A DNA stretch of 6,243 nucleotides from an uncultured Eubacterium sp. (GCA_902475415.1 CABRZK010000150.1:1-6243), one strand, 5' to 3'; shown: positions 1 through 6,138, numbered from the stretch's first letter. A program made the numbers and translations. The notes: a model not told the origin generated them from the letters alone.

Positions 1-861
1 CTGCTTTTCAAACTGATGGATACGGTAAACGCCTCTCTCCTCGATGCCGTGAGCACCTTTCTCTTTACGGAAGCACGGAGAGTAGCTGGTCAGTGTCTTC
101 GGTAACTGATCCTCATCAATCATCGTATCGATGAAGCTTCCGATCATGGAATGCTCGGAAGTACCGATCAGATACAGGTCTTCGCCTTCGATCTTGTACA
201 TCATGGCATCCATCTCGTCAAAACTCATAACACCGGTAACAACGTTGCTGCGGATCATGTAAGGTGGTATACAGTATGTGAATCCACGGTCGATCATAAA
301 ATCACGGGCATATGCAAGAACTGCGGAATGCAGACGTGCAATATCACCTTTCAAATAGTAGAAGCCGTTTCCGGCAACTTTTCTGGCACTGTCAAGATCA
401 ATACCATCAAACTTTTCCATTATTTCTGTATGATATGGAATCTCGAAATCCGGAACAACCGGCTCACCGTAACGCTCTACCTCTACGTTCTCACTGTCAT
501 CTTTTCCGATTGGAACAGACGGATCAATGATATTCGGGATGGTCATCATAATCTTTTTGATTTTCTCCTGAAGCTCGCTTTCCTGTGTTTCAAGCTCTGC
601 CAGACGCTCAGCATCTTTGGCAACCTGCTCTTTTAATGCCATCGCTTCTTCTTTTTTGCCCTGTCCCATCAGTGCACCGATCTGTTTGGAGATTTTGTTT
701 CTGTTGGCACGCAGATCATCTGCTTCCTGCTGTACACTTCTTGCAGATGCATCTAACTCGATTACTTCGTCAACCAGACCAAGCTTATGGTCCTGAAATT
801 TATTTTTGATATTCTGTTTTACAATATCCGGGTTCTCCCTTAAAAACTTAATGTCAATCAT
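1..861 (-). CDS. serS: Serine--tRNA ligase (SerRS), 3' end beyond window
   Basis: Class II aminoacyl-tRNA synthetase that charges tRNA-Ser (and tRNA-Sec where present) in the cytosol. 287 codons are present; the family is usually about 425 residues, so the C-terminal third, including motif 3, lies outside the window. The start is ATG at 861, five bases after AGGAGG (867-872), giving MIDIKFLREN, a typical SerRS N-terminus. Residues about 27-105 are the charged helical arm that contacts the long variable arm of tRNA-Ser. The catalytic core follows: GDIARLHSAVLAYARDFM near 172-189, the serine-binding loop as TSEH at 234-237, and motif 2 from CFRKEKGAHG (263-272) to RGVYRIHQFEK (276-286). The TSEH loop and HQFEK ending differ from the E. 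coli-like TAEVP form and look nearer the archaeal/eukaryotic type. No break is seen in the visible part. It appears to have its own promoter and is functionally unrelated to the exporter operon upstream. Confidence 0.97.
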   Translation of the reverse strand, partial: MIDIKFLRENPDIVKQNIKNKFQDHKLGLVDEVIELDASARSVQQEADDLRANRNKISKQIGALMGQGKKEEAMALKEQVAKDAERLAELETQESELQEKIKKIMMTIPNIIDPSVPIGKDDSENVEVERYGEPVVPDFEIPYHTEIMEKFDGIDLDSARKVAGNGFYYLKGDIARLHSAVLAYARDFMIDRGFTYCIPPYMIRSNVVTGVMSFDEMDAMMYKIEGEDLYLIGTSEHSMIGSFIDTMIDEDQLPKTLTSYSPCFRKEKGAHGIEERGVYRIHQFEKQ

Positions 862-894
862 AGCTTCCTCCTGAGGAAATTTTATTCTTTCCAA

Positions 895-923
895 AGTATA
901 CACTGATTCCCGTCATTATTCAA
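895..923 (-). promoter_or_regulatory. Sigma-A-type promoter for serS
   Basis: Reading the minus strand, TTGAAT (918-923) is followed after exactly 17 bases by TATACT (895-900), matching the -35 and -10 consensus at 4 or more of 6 positions each. The ATG of serS lies about 33 bases below the -10, which leaves a short leader holding AGGAGG at 867-872. The -35 begins only about 11 bases after the permease stop codon. No T-box or other leader structure fits in this short space. Confidence 0.7.
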
Positions 924-934
924 GTTTTTCTTTG

Positions 935-2185
935 TTATTCCCGGCGCAGTGCATCGATTGGTTTTAAGTTGGCCGCCTTATAAGATGGAAGTAATCCGAA
1001 GATGATTCCAATTGCCATGGAAAATGCAACTGCAATAATTGCAGCGGGTACACTGATGACCACCGGCATCGCACTGACTTTTGAAATAATTTCCGCCAGT
1101 ACGATTCCCGCAACCACTCCGATAATTCCACCAAGACTTGTCAGAACGGCTGATTCTGTCAGAAACTGACCAAGAATGTGGCTTTTTTTCGCACCAATGG
1201 CTTTTTTCAAACCGATTTCCTGTGTACGCTCTGTCACGGATACCAGCATAATGTTCATAACGCCGATACCACCAACCAGAAGGGAGATACCCGCAATCCA
1301 GATCAGCATCCGGTTGGTAGACTGGCTCAGTTCCTGAATATCCTGCGCCTGTTTCAGAAGATCCTGTCCTTTGTACTGAATCGTTCCATCACCTGTGATA
1401 TTTGCATTCAGGATATCCGCCACTGCCTGACCGGCTGACGCCATGGAATCTGTATCGGTTGCACGAAGCACTACACTCTGTGGTTCATCATAGGTAAACA
1501 CGATCGGCCAGGTTGCAGATGGAATAAATACTCTTCCACTGCTGTCCTGCATATATGTGTAATAATCATCCATGGAATTGATGACCGGCTCAAAGCCATC
1601 TTTTTTGTCTGCAATTCCAACTACAATATAAGGTTCCCCGGATATTTCAATGGTTTTGCCAATGGCATCCGCCCCCTGAAACAGAGAAGATGCACAATCC
1701 TGATCCAGAATCGCCACTTTTCTGTATTTGGCATAATCATTGCTGTCAAATCCACGACCTTCTTTTATCGTATAACTGCAGGTATCCAGATAATTGGCGT
1801 CAATTCCCATGACATAACCACCAGACAGAGAAGTGTTACCATAGCACACGGTATCATAACCCTGACGGCTTGTATAACGGGACGCTTCCTCTACCCCATC
1901 TACTGTCAGAATCTGCTGCATCGTGTCATCACTGATCACCGGGATTCCATCAGGAACTCCATTATAATCCATTTCATATTCCCATTCATCCTGATACAGC
2001 TGTACCGTCACAGCATTGTTGCCTGCTCCCACCAGATTCTGTTTGATCTGTTCATTCGTTCCCTGAATCGTTGAAACAATCGCAATAATTGCTCCAATAC
2101 CAATAATAATACCAAGCATCGTCAGAAAGGAACGCATTTTATGTGACCAGATTCCCTGAAAGGACAGTCTAATATTTTCTAACAT
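935..2185 (-). CDS. ABC transporter permease, MacB/FtsX type
   Basis: Membrane subunit of a MacB-like ABC exporter, 416 residues from ATG at 2185. Residues 19-41 form the first membrane helix (FLTMLGIIIGIGAIIAIVS), preceded by the conserved cytosolic stretch NIRLSFQGIWSHKMRS. Residues about 42-290 are a large extracellular domain of the MacB periplasmic core type. Three more helices follow at about 294-317, 344-367 and 377-400. The cytosolic loop TERTQEIGLKKAIGAKKSHI (318-337) and the C-terminal GLLPSYKAANLKPIDALRRE are family signatures. This four-helix layout and length are normal for MacB or B. subtilis YknZ-like permeases lacking a fused ATPase; the ATPase is encoded separately at 3751-4425. 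Such proteins are known to work by mechanotransmission, moving substrates from the outer face rather than through a membrane channel. The gene starts 15 bases after adaptor 2 and is probably translationally coupled to it. The substrate (peptide, antibiotic or toxin) is unknown. A GTG at 2192-2194 gives a frame three codons longer but lies in the ribosome binding site. Confidence 0.93.
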   Translation of the reverse strand: MLENIRLSFQGIWSHKMRSFLTMLGIIIGIGAIIAIVSTIQGTNEQIKQNLVGAGNNAVTVQLYQDEWEYEMDYNGVPDGIPVISDDTMQQILTVDGVEEASRYTSRQGYDTVCYGNTSLSGGYVMGIDANYLDTCSYTIKEGRGFDSNDYAKYRKVAILDQDCASSLFQGADAIGKTIEISGEPYIVVGIADKKDGFEPVINSMDDYYTYMQDSSGRVFIPSATWPIVFTYDEPQSVVLRATDTDSMASAGQAVADILNANITGDGTIQYKGQDLLKQAQDIQELSQSTNRMLIWIAGISLLVGGIGVMNIMLVSVTERTQEIGLKKAIGAKKSHILGQFLTESAVLTSLGGIIGVVAGIVLAEIISKVSAMPVVISVPAAIIAVAFSMAIGIIFGLLPSYKAANLKPIDALRRE

Positions 2186-2193
2186 TTCACGCA

Positions 2194-2200
2194 CCTCCCC
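2194..2200 (-). promoter_or_regulatory. Ribosome binding site that fixes the permease start
   Basis: The minus strand reads GGGGAGG here, directly after the TAA of adaptor 2 (2201-2203) and 8 bases before ATG at 2185. The longest frame would begin with GTG at 2192-2194, whose first base is the last G of this site, so it cannot be the start used. This placement favours the 416-residue product. Confidence 0.85.
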
Positions 2201-3754
2201 TTAATATGATGAACCATCAGAATCAATGACACGGATTCCTTCTTTGGCAGTCTTGCCATATGGAAACGCAATGCGGTCATCTTCTGTCAGACCAGATTTG
2301 ATTTCAATCGTATCACCATAAATAATTCTTCCGGTTTTTACATACTGCTTTGCCAGACGGTCATTCTCATCTGCTTTCAGTACATAGGATCTGCCATTTT
2401 CCGTACGGACATAACCTCTGGAAATATAAATAGAACTGCCATCCTCATCCCCGGAAACTGTCATATTCAGATCCACATACTCACCATTGCGCAAACCGGT
2501 GCTGTCTTCAATATACGCAACAAACGGATAATAAGATACGTTGCGGTTTCCCTCTCCATAAGAAGACACATCCGAAGACGGATAGTTCTTGATCTCTGTA
2601 ATCTCTGCATCGCAGCTTGTTCCGCTCTCCCAGGAAGAAACCGTGATCATCTGTCCCGGTTTTACCTGATCCAGCAACAGTTCACTGATTCCACCAGTCA
2701 CATAAAGACCTTCAGAGCCAGCCACTTCCATAAATGGAGTTCCATCATCTGTCAGATTATCCTTATCCTGCAAATTCTTAACTACGCCGGTAACAGTCGC
2801 ATAGATAATACCATCTGTACTCTGGCTTTTAAGCTTTTCTACTTCCAGCTCAGCTTTCCGTTTATCCAGATCCAGATCCTTGATCTTTTTTTCCTGTTCG
2901 GCGATCATATCATTTAACTCGCTCTGTGTATATCCACTGTCCTCTGTCGTTTCATTCTCATCCGTTGCAGCACCCGTATCCGCATCGGACGCATCAATAT
3001 CATCAGACATCTGTGTTTTGTCAGCCACAGACCATCTCGTATCATCCTCCGGTACCACAATCTGGGAACCATCCACTGCCCACTCTGAGATTAATTCTCC
3101 TGACACACTGTTATTTTCCCGTATTTCAAACACAACATGCAGCCCTGCTTCTGACAGCTGACTGAAAAAGCTGCCTGTCACATACGCGTTTTCACTGCAC
3201 AGATAGCGGTACGGATTTTCCTCACTGCCATCTGCTTCGTTCTGATTGTACGGAACTGCCGTCCATGCAATATAATTATAGGCGTCTCCGCTCATTTCCT
3301 GTATCTGCGGTTGTGACGGCTGTGGGGTTACCGGTGCAGAAGGTTCTACATATGGTTTCGTATTTTTCAGCTTCTTTAATTCATTTTGCGCAATCACAAT
3401 CTGATTTTTCAGATTTTCCACTTCCAGCTGTTTTCCCTGAAGATTTAAAGAAGCCACCGTCGTATCCAGTGCCAGCAGTTTATCGCCTTTTTGCACCTGC
3501 TGCCCTTCTTCTACATACACTTCTTTGATTTCATCATCCTTCGAGATTTCCACACTCTGGGAATAATCATTTGTCACCATACCGGAGCTGTTGATCTCAT
3601 CCCCCCAGTAACCACTGTTTAGATTTGCCACTGACTCCACTTCCGCCGTCATCTTGGCACGCTGCACATAGATACCTGCGCCGATTCCCGCACCTGCTAC
3701 AGCAGCCACAATAGCGATTACAAGAACACGTTTCATGATTTTTTTCTTTTTCAT
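2201..3754 (-). CDS. Membrane fusion (adaptor) protein 2 with hairpin insertion
   Basis: HlyD/MacA-family adaptor of an ABC exporter, 517 residues, longer than the 370-420 usual for MacA or YknX. A Lys-rich start (MKKKKIMKR) and one membrane helix at 8-30 anchor it, with the rest outside the cell. The first lipoyl half-motif is at about 68-96 (VEEGQQVQKGDKLLALD) and the second at about 316-328 (IIYATVTGVVKNL). Between them, helical arms at about 100-131 and 276-311 would form the coiled-coil hairpin, but residues 133-275 interrupt it: a Pro/Gln-rich linker, a compact-looking segment, then a Asp/Ser/Thr-rich linker. Residues 345-517 are the beta-barrel and membrane-proximal domains (YVTGGISELLLDQVKPGQ; IEIKSGLTEDDRIAFPYG). 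Start ATG at 3754 follows AGGAGG (3762-3767) by 7 bases and overlaps the ATPase stop as ATGA. It presumably docks on the permease alone or together with adaptor 1, of which it is a diverged paralogue. Confidence 0.9.
   Translation of the reverse strand: MKKKKIMKRVLVIAIVAAVAGAGIGAGIYVQRAKMTAEVESVANLNSGYWGDEINSSGMVTNDYSQSVEISKDDEIKEVYVEEGQQVQKGDKLLALDTTVASLNLQGKQLEVENLKNQIVIAQNELKKLKNTKPYVEPSAPVTPQPSQPQIQEMSGDAYNYIAWTAVPYNQNEADGSEENPYRYLCSENAYVTGSFFSQLSEAGLHVVFEIRENNSVSGELISEWAVDGSQIVVPEDDTRWSVADKTQMSDDIDASDADTGAATDENETTEDSGYTQSELNDMIAEQEKKIKDLDLDKRKAELEVEKLKSQSTDGIIYATVTGVVKNLQDKDNLTDDGTPFMEVAGSEGLYVTGGISELLLDQVKPGQMITVSSWESGTSCDAEITEIKNYPSSDVSSYGEGNRNVSYYPFVAYIEDSTGLRNGEYVDLNMTVSGDEDGSSIYISRGYVRTENGRSYVLKADENDRLAKQYVKTGRIIYGDTIEIKSGLTEDDRIAFPYGKTAKEGIRVIDSDGSSY
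2930..3358 (-). other. Insertion region in adaptor 2 hairpin tip (residues 133-275)
   Basis: This in-frame segment sits where a short turn normally joins the two helices of the adaptor hairpin. It opens with a Pro-rich linker (KPYVEPSAPVTPQPSQPQ), continues with a Trp/Tyr/Phe-rich part at residues 153-234 (including NPYRYLCSENAYVTGSFF and VVFEIRENN), and ends with an acidic Ser/Thr/Asp linker (DDIDASDADTGAATDENE) before the second helix. The middle part looks like a small folded domain rather than disorder. I cannot name its family. Confidence 0.7.
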
Positions 3755-4425
3755 TCTGCCGCCTCCTCTATCTCACCATCAATAATGCGGATCACACGCT
3801 TTGCATAAGAAGCGATCTTGGCATCATGTGTGATCATGACAATCGTTACACCTTCTTCATTCAATCGGTCAAAAAGTTCCATAATCTGCTTTCCAGACCT
3901 GGAATCCAATGCTCCGGTTGGTTCATCTGCCAGCAAAATCTTGGGGTTATTCACCATGGCTCTGGCAATGGCAACACGCTGTTTCTGTCCACCGGAAAGC
4001 TGGGTCGGCTTAAAATCCACGCGATCAGCCAGTCCCACACGTTCCAGTGCCGCTGCTGCCCGCTTCTCCCGCTCCGGCTTCTTTACCCCTGCGTAAATCA
4101 GCGGTAAAGCCACATTTTCCAGCGCAGATTCCCTTGGAAGCAAATGAAAACTCTGGAATACAAATCCGATACTGTTTAATCTGACATCAGCCAGTTCTCT
4201 GTCCTTGTACTGCAATACGTCTTCCCCTGCCAGTTCATAGCTTCCACTGGTCGGCAGATCCAGGCAGCCGATAATATTCATCAACGTCGTTTTTCCTGAC
4301 CCGGAAGGTCCCATGATTGCCACATATTCCCCTTCTTCTACGGACAGACTGACATCCTTCAATACAGGAACTACCAGTTTTTCCTGCTGATAATCCTTAT
4401 AAATATGACTGAGATTTAAAAGCAT
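3751..4425 (-). CDS. ABC transporter ATP-binding protein, MacB/LolD/FtsE type
   Basis: Cytosolic nucleotide-binding subunit that powers the exporter, 224 residues from ATG at 4425, a normal length for LolD or YknY. All ATPase motifs are intact: Walker A GPSGSGKTT at 39-47, Q-loop glutamine in VFQSFHLLP (Q91), signature LSGGQKQR at 143-150, Walker B ILLADEP at 163-169 with catalytic Glu168, D-loop ALDS at 172-175, and switch histidine in MITHD (H200). The phrase FVFQSFHLLPRESALENVALP is typical of the subfamily that pairs with MacB/LolC-like permeases. It starts 11 bases after adaptor 1 and ends in a 4-base overlap with adaptor 2, so the three are likely translated together. It should form a dimer bound to two copies of the permease encoded at 935-2185. 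A GTG frame starting at 4431 is rejected because it lies one base from the ribosome binding site. Confidence 0.97.
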   Translation of the reverse strand: MLLNLSHIYKDYQQEKLVVPVLKDVSLSVEEGEYVAIMGPSGSGKTTLMNIIGCLDLPTSGSYELAGEDVLQYKDRELADVRLNSIGFVFQSFHLLPRESALENVALPLIYAGVKKPEREKRAAAALERVGLADRVDFKPTQLSGGQKQRVAIARAMVNNPKILLADEPTGALDSRSGKQIMELFDRLNEEGVTIVMITHDAKIASYAKRVIRIIDGEIEEAAE

Positions 4426-4432
4426 ATGCACA

Positions 4433-4438
4433 CCTCCT
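4433..4438 (-). promoter_or_regulatory. Ribosome binding site that fixes the ATPase start
   Basis: The minus strand reads AGGAGG, overlapping the TAG stop of adaptor 1 (4437-4439). ATG at 4425 is 7 bases beyond it, whereas the GTG at 4429-4431 is only 1 base away. The ATG, giving MLLNLSHIYK, is therefore the likely start, and translation is probably coupled to adaptor 1. Confidence 0.85.
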
Positions 4439-5867
4439 ATTCTGCCGCCGGCGTGTCTGCACTTTCTGTGTCAGCCCCTGAAGTTCCATCTTCCGGTGCA
4501 TCTGCAACCGGTCGCATGTCACTCTCGTCCACCATTCCTGTATCAATATCGTTGTCCATGCTGTAGGAATCTGTTGATCCATCCGAAGATTCTCCACCAG
4601 ACAGATCCTCTTCATATCCCTGGTCCATCATACCTTCTCCCATATCTTCTGAAAGCATGCCATCATCAGAACCGTCCTCTGTCATTGCTTCATTGATATT
4701 TGTCGTTGTCTTCATTCCTGCACGGAATCCGGACATCGGCCATGCGATATAATCAGTCATTTCCAGACCGGATTTGATTTCATACAAATCCATGCCCTCG
4801 TCATACTCGCCTAATTCAACGGCACGTTTTTCCAGCTTTCCTTTTCCGTTATCTGCCCATACATATGGTGTATCTTCATCCTGAACAATATATCCGCTGT
4901 AAATCCAGATGCCGTCTTTTGTCTCATTCTGACCCTCATCCAGTTCTACATACAGGTGCTGTCCAAGCATCAGACCATCTGCAGAATCCAGAGTTACATA
5001 AAACGGATATTTGGAAGACTGATTGTCACTGCCTGATCCATCAGAATACATGGCACCATTATTGTTATCCGTTTCTTTATTTTCCGTATCGATCTTCTGA
5101 ATCGTACCTGTCCAGGTCTGTGTCTCATCTACTCTGGATCTGAGAATGACACTCTGACCTTCCGTCAGACTGTAGACATTGGTCTCATTTACGGTACCTT
5201 TGACCCTGTAATCTCCAGTTGTCAGAACGGACATGAACGGCTGCTGGTTACCGTACTGATCTGTCTCGCCACTTTCATTAATGGATTTCACAATACCGTT
5301 GATCTTGCTTGTCACCGTAGACTGCTTCATCGTGTCTTCCATCTTCTGAATCTCAAGTTTTTTGCTCTGTTGCTCAAATTCAGACTGTTTGATTGAAGTC
5401 TGCAGACTCTGAATCTGTACAGTGTAATTAAACTGTTCATCCTTGGATGCAGCATTCTTCTCTGCGGTCAGTGCCTTGATCTGATTATTATAATCCGTGA
5501 TCTGATTGGCGATACTTTCAAGTTCCAGCTTTGCCTGTGCAATCTGTAAACTCAAGTCATCTGTCTTGTACTCAAATAACGGTGTGCCTTCCTGCACTTC
5601 ATCCCCGACAGATACAAAAATCTGCTTAACCGTCTGATCCGAAGACAGGTTCACATCCCATGTATCCTGAGATTCAACCACGCCCATGTAACGGTTCTGT
5701 CCCCCGCCGTTCATTCCATTTACCATGGACTGCACCGATTCTACATAGGCTGCATCTCCGCCACTACTGCTTTTTCCAAGCTTTCCTTTCAGTAAAAAAC
5801 TACCTGCCACCACAGCTGCAATTATAATAATAACAACTGCCAAAATGATTTTTTTCTTTTTGCTCAT
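4437..5867 (-). CDS. Membrane fusion (adaptor) protein 1 with acidic C-terminal tail
   Basis: HlyD/MacA-family adaptor, 476 residues from ATG at 5867, first gene of the exporter operon. After MSKKKK, a membrane helix spans about 7-27. A Gly/Ser-rich stretch (31-60) leads to the first lipoyl half-motif at about 73-100 (FVSVGDEVQEGTPLFEY). A long coiled-coil hairpin covers about 103-182 without the insertion seen in adaptor 2. The second lipoyl half is at 186-195 (TSKINGIVKS), followed by beta-barrel and membrane-proximal domains (VKGTVNETNVYSLTEGQSV; YPFYVTLDSADGLMLGQHL; LYEIKSGLEMTDYIAWPMSG) to about 390. Residues 391-476 are a low-complexity acidic tail beyond the usual end of the family. 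Shared blocks such as EIKSGL and YPF mark it as a paralogue of adaptor 2. It probably joins the permease and the outside; whether it forms a mixed ring with adaptor 2 is inference. A frame 11 codons longer starts at 5900 but lacks a good ribosome binding site. Confidence 0.9.
   Translation of the reverse strand: MSKKKKIILAVVIIIIAAVVAGSFLLKGKLGKSSSGGDAAYVESVQSMVNGMNGGGQNRYMGVVESQDTWDVNLSSDQTVKQIFVSVGDEVQEGTPLFEYKTDDLSLQIAQAKLELESIANQITDYNNQIKALTAEKNAASKDEQFNYTVQIQSLQTSIKQSEFEQQSKKLEIQKMEDTMKQSTVTSKINGIVKSINESGETDQYGNQQPFMSVLTTGDYRVKGTVNETNVYSLTEGQSVILRSRVDETQTWTGTIQKIDTENKETDNNNGAMYSDGSGSDNQSSKYPFYVTLDSADGLMLGQHLYVELDEGQNETKDGIWIYSGYIVQDEDTPYVWADNGKGKLEKRAVELGEYDEGMDLYEIKSGLEMTDYIAWPMSGFRAGMKTTTNINEAMTEDGSDDGMLSEDMGEGMMDQGYEEDLSGGESSDGSTDSYSMDNDIDTGMVDESDMRPVADAPEDGTSGADTESADTPAAE
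4440..4697 (-). other. Acidic, Met-containing C-terminal tail of adaptor 1
   Basis: Residues 391-476 hold 28 Asp/Glu, only one basic residue (Arg452) and 8 Met, along with many Ser and Gly. They follow directly after the last conserved adaptor block (FRAGMKTTTN). Examples are MLSEDMGEGMMDQGYEED and STDSYSMDNDIDTGMVDE. The segment looks disordered and would lie outside the membrane. Adaptor 2 has no counterpart and ends soon after its equivalent block. Confidence 0.75.
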
Positions 5868-5875
5868 ATCGCTCT

Positions 5876-5881
5876 CCTCCT
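5876..5881 (-). promoter_or_regulatory. Ribosome binding site that fixes the adaptor 1 start
   Basis: The minus strand reads GAGGAGGAGAG around this point, with AGGAGG 8 bases before ATG at 5867 (MSKKKKIILAVV). The longer frame from ATG at 5900 would translate this site itself as EYEEES and has only a weak purine stretch before it. The 5867 start also gives a standard Lys-rich anchor. Confidence 0.85.
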
Positions 5882-5923
5882 CGTATTCTATAGAAATCAT
5901 CCACTTTCAGAAAAACACTTCTC

Positions 5924-5967
5924 AAAAAAAGAAAAATGGCTACAGATTCCCTTTCTGTAACCATTTT
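5924..5967 (-). terminator. Intrinsic terminator in the operon leader
   Basis: On the minus strand, a hairpin forms between AAAATGG (5961-5967) and CCATTTT (5933-5939), with one mismatch and then an inner stem between TACAGA and TCTGTA (5941-5946 with 5954-5959) closing a 7-base loop. It is followed at once by TCTTTTTTT (5924-5932), giving the U-tract of a Rho-independent terminator in the minus direction. The plus direction lacks a comparable T-run. It lies about 57 bases before the adaptor 1 start codon, so it either ends a transcript from beyond the window or attenuates the exporter operon. Confidence 0.7.
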
Positions 5968-5982
5968 ATCATGACGTAATTT

Positions 5983-5995
5983 TTAATACTATTAA
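5983..5995. repeat. 13-base perfect palindrome, possible operator
   Basis: TTAATA-C-TATTAA is a perfect inverted repeat around a central base. An overlapping dyad of TTAAG and CTTAA arms spaced by 5 bases (5992-6006) shares part of it. The pair lies just before the terminator and over the -10 region of a weak minus-strand promoter candidate, a place where a repressor could bind. In DNA this AT-rich some palindromes arise by chance. Confidence 0.35.
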
Positions 5996-6023
5996 GATAC
6001 CCTTAATTTTTATTTTTTTGCAA
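5994..6023 (-). promoter_or_regulatory. Weak promoter candidate, proximal
   Basis: On the minus strand TTGCAA (6018-6023) is followed after 18 bases by TATCTT (5994-5999). Each hexamer matches the sigma-A consensus at 4 of 6 positions. Transcription from here would pass through the terminator at 5924-5967 before reaching adaptor 1. The tandem repeats at 6055-6076 would lie upstream of it, as for an activator. AT-rich sequence makes such matches easy, so the call is tentative. Confidence 0.3.
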
Positions 6024-6054
6024 CCCCAGTAATTACGCCGTTTCCGTAAAAATT

Positions 6055-6076
6055 TGTTATTAACTTGTTACTAACT
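6055..6076. repeat. Tandem 11-base direct repeats with internal palindromes
   Basis: The plus strand reads TGTTATTAACT then TGTTACTAACT, two adjacent 11-base units identical at 10 of 11 positions. Each contains a 9-base palindrome GTTAnTAAC, and the only difference is its central base. A period of 11 bases places both sites on the same face of the helix, the usual layout for OmpR/PhoB-family response regulators and some other dimeric regulators. It lies about 190 bases before the adaptor 1 start. Confidence 0.5.
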
Positions 6077-6108
6077 TTTCTTTAAAAAATCTGCCCCTTC
6101 ATATTTAC

Positions 6109-6138
6109 ATAATAAGTATAAAAAATATGGGAAGACAA
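6109..6138 (-). promoter_or_regulatory. Promoter candidate, distal
   Basis: On the minus strand TTGTCT (6133-6138) is followed after 18 bases by TATTAT (6109-6114), matching consensus at 4 of 6 and 5 of 6 positions. A transcript starting here would have a leader of about 235 bases containing the tandem repeats and the terminator. It could equally be a chance match in AT-rich DNA. Confidence 0.35.

Noticed and set aside
151..809. Plus-strand open frames opposite serS
   Set aside because: They overlap a strongly conserved serS frame, lack ribosome binding sites and have compositions typical of antisense shadows.
862..934. T-box riboswitch in front of serS
   Set aside because: Clostridial aminoacyl-tRNA synthetase genes often have one, but the gap is only 73 bases and shows a plain promoter, without a specifier stem or T-box sequence.
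2880..3165. Plus-strand frames opposite the adaptor 2 insertion
   Set aside because: The Ser/His/Pro-rich translations are what the reverse of Asp/Glu/Ser-rich coding sequence gives, and no start signals are present.
4397..4615. Minus-strand frame overlapping the adaptor 1 tail and the ATPase start
   Set aside because: It is a different frame through the acidic tail, with no ribosome binding site; the two conserved genes explain the sequence.
5886..5895. 10-base palindrome TTCTATAGAA just before the adaptor 1 ribosome binding site
   Set aside because: It could look like a -10 element or operator, but no -35 at proper spacing was found and a 10-base AT-rich palindrome is easily due to chance.
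5908..5957. Possible anti-terminator pairing of CAGAAAGG with TTTTTCTG on the minus strand
   Set aside because: The partner lies downstream of the terminator U-tract, so it would be made too late to prevent termination, and two of its pairs are G-U.
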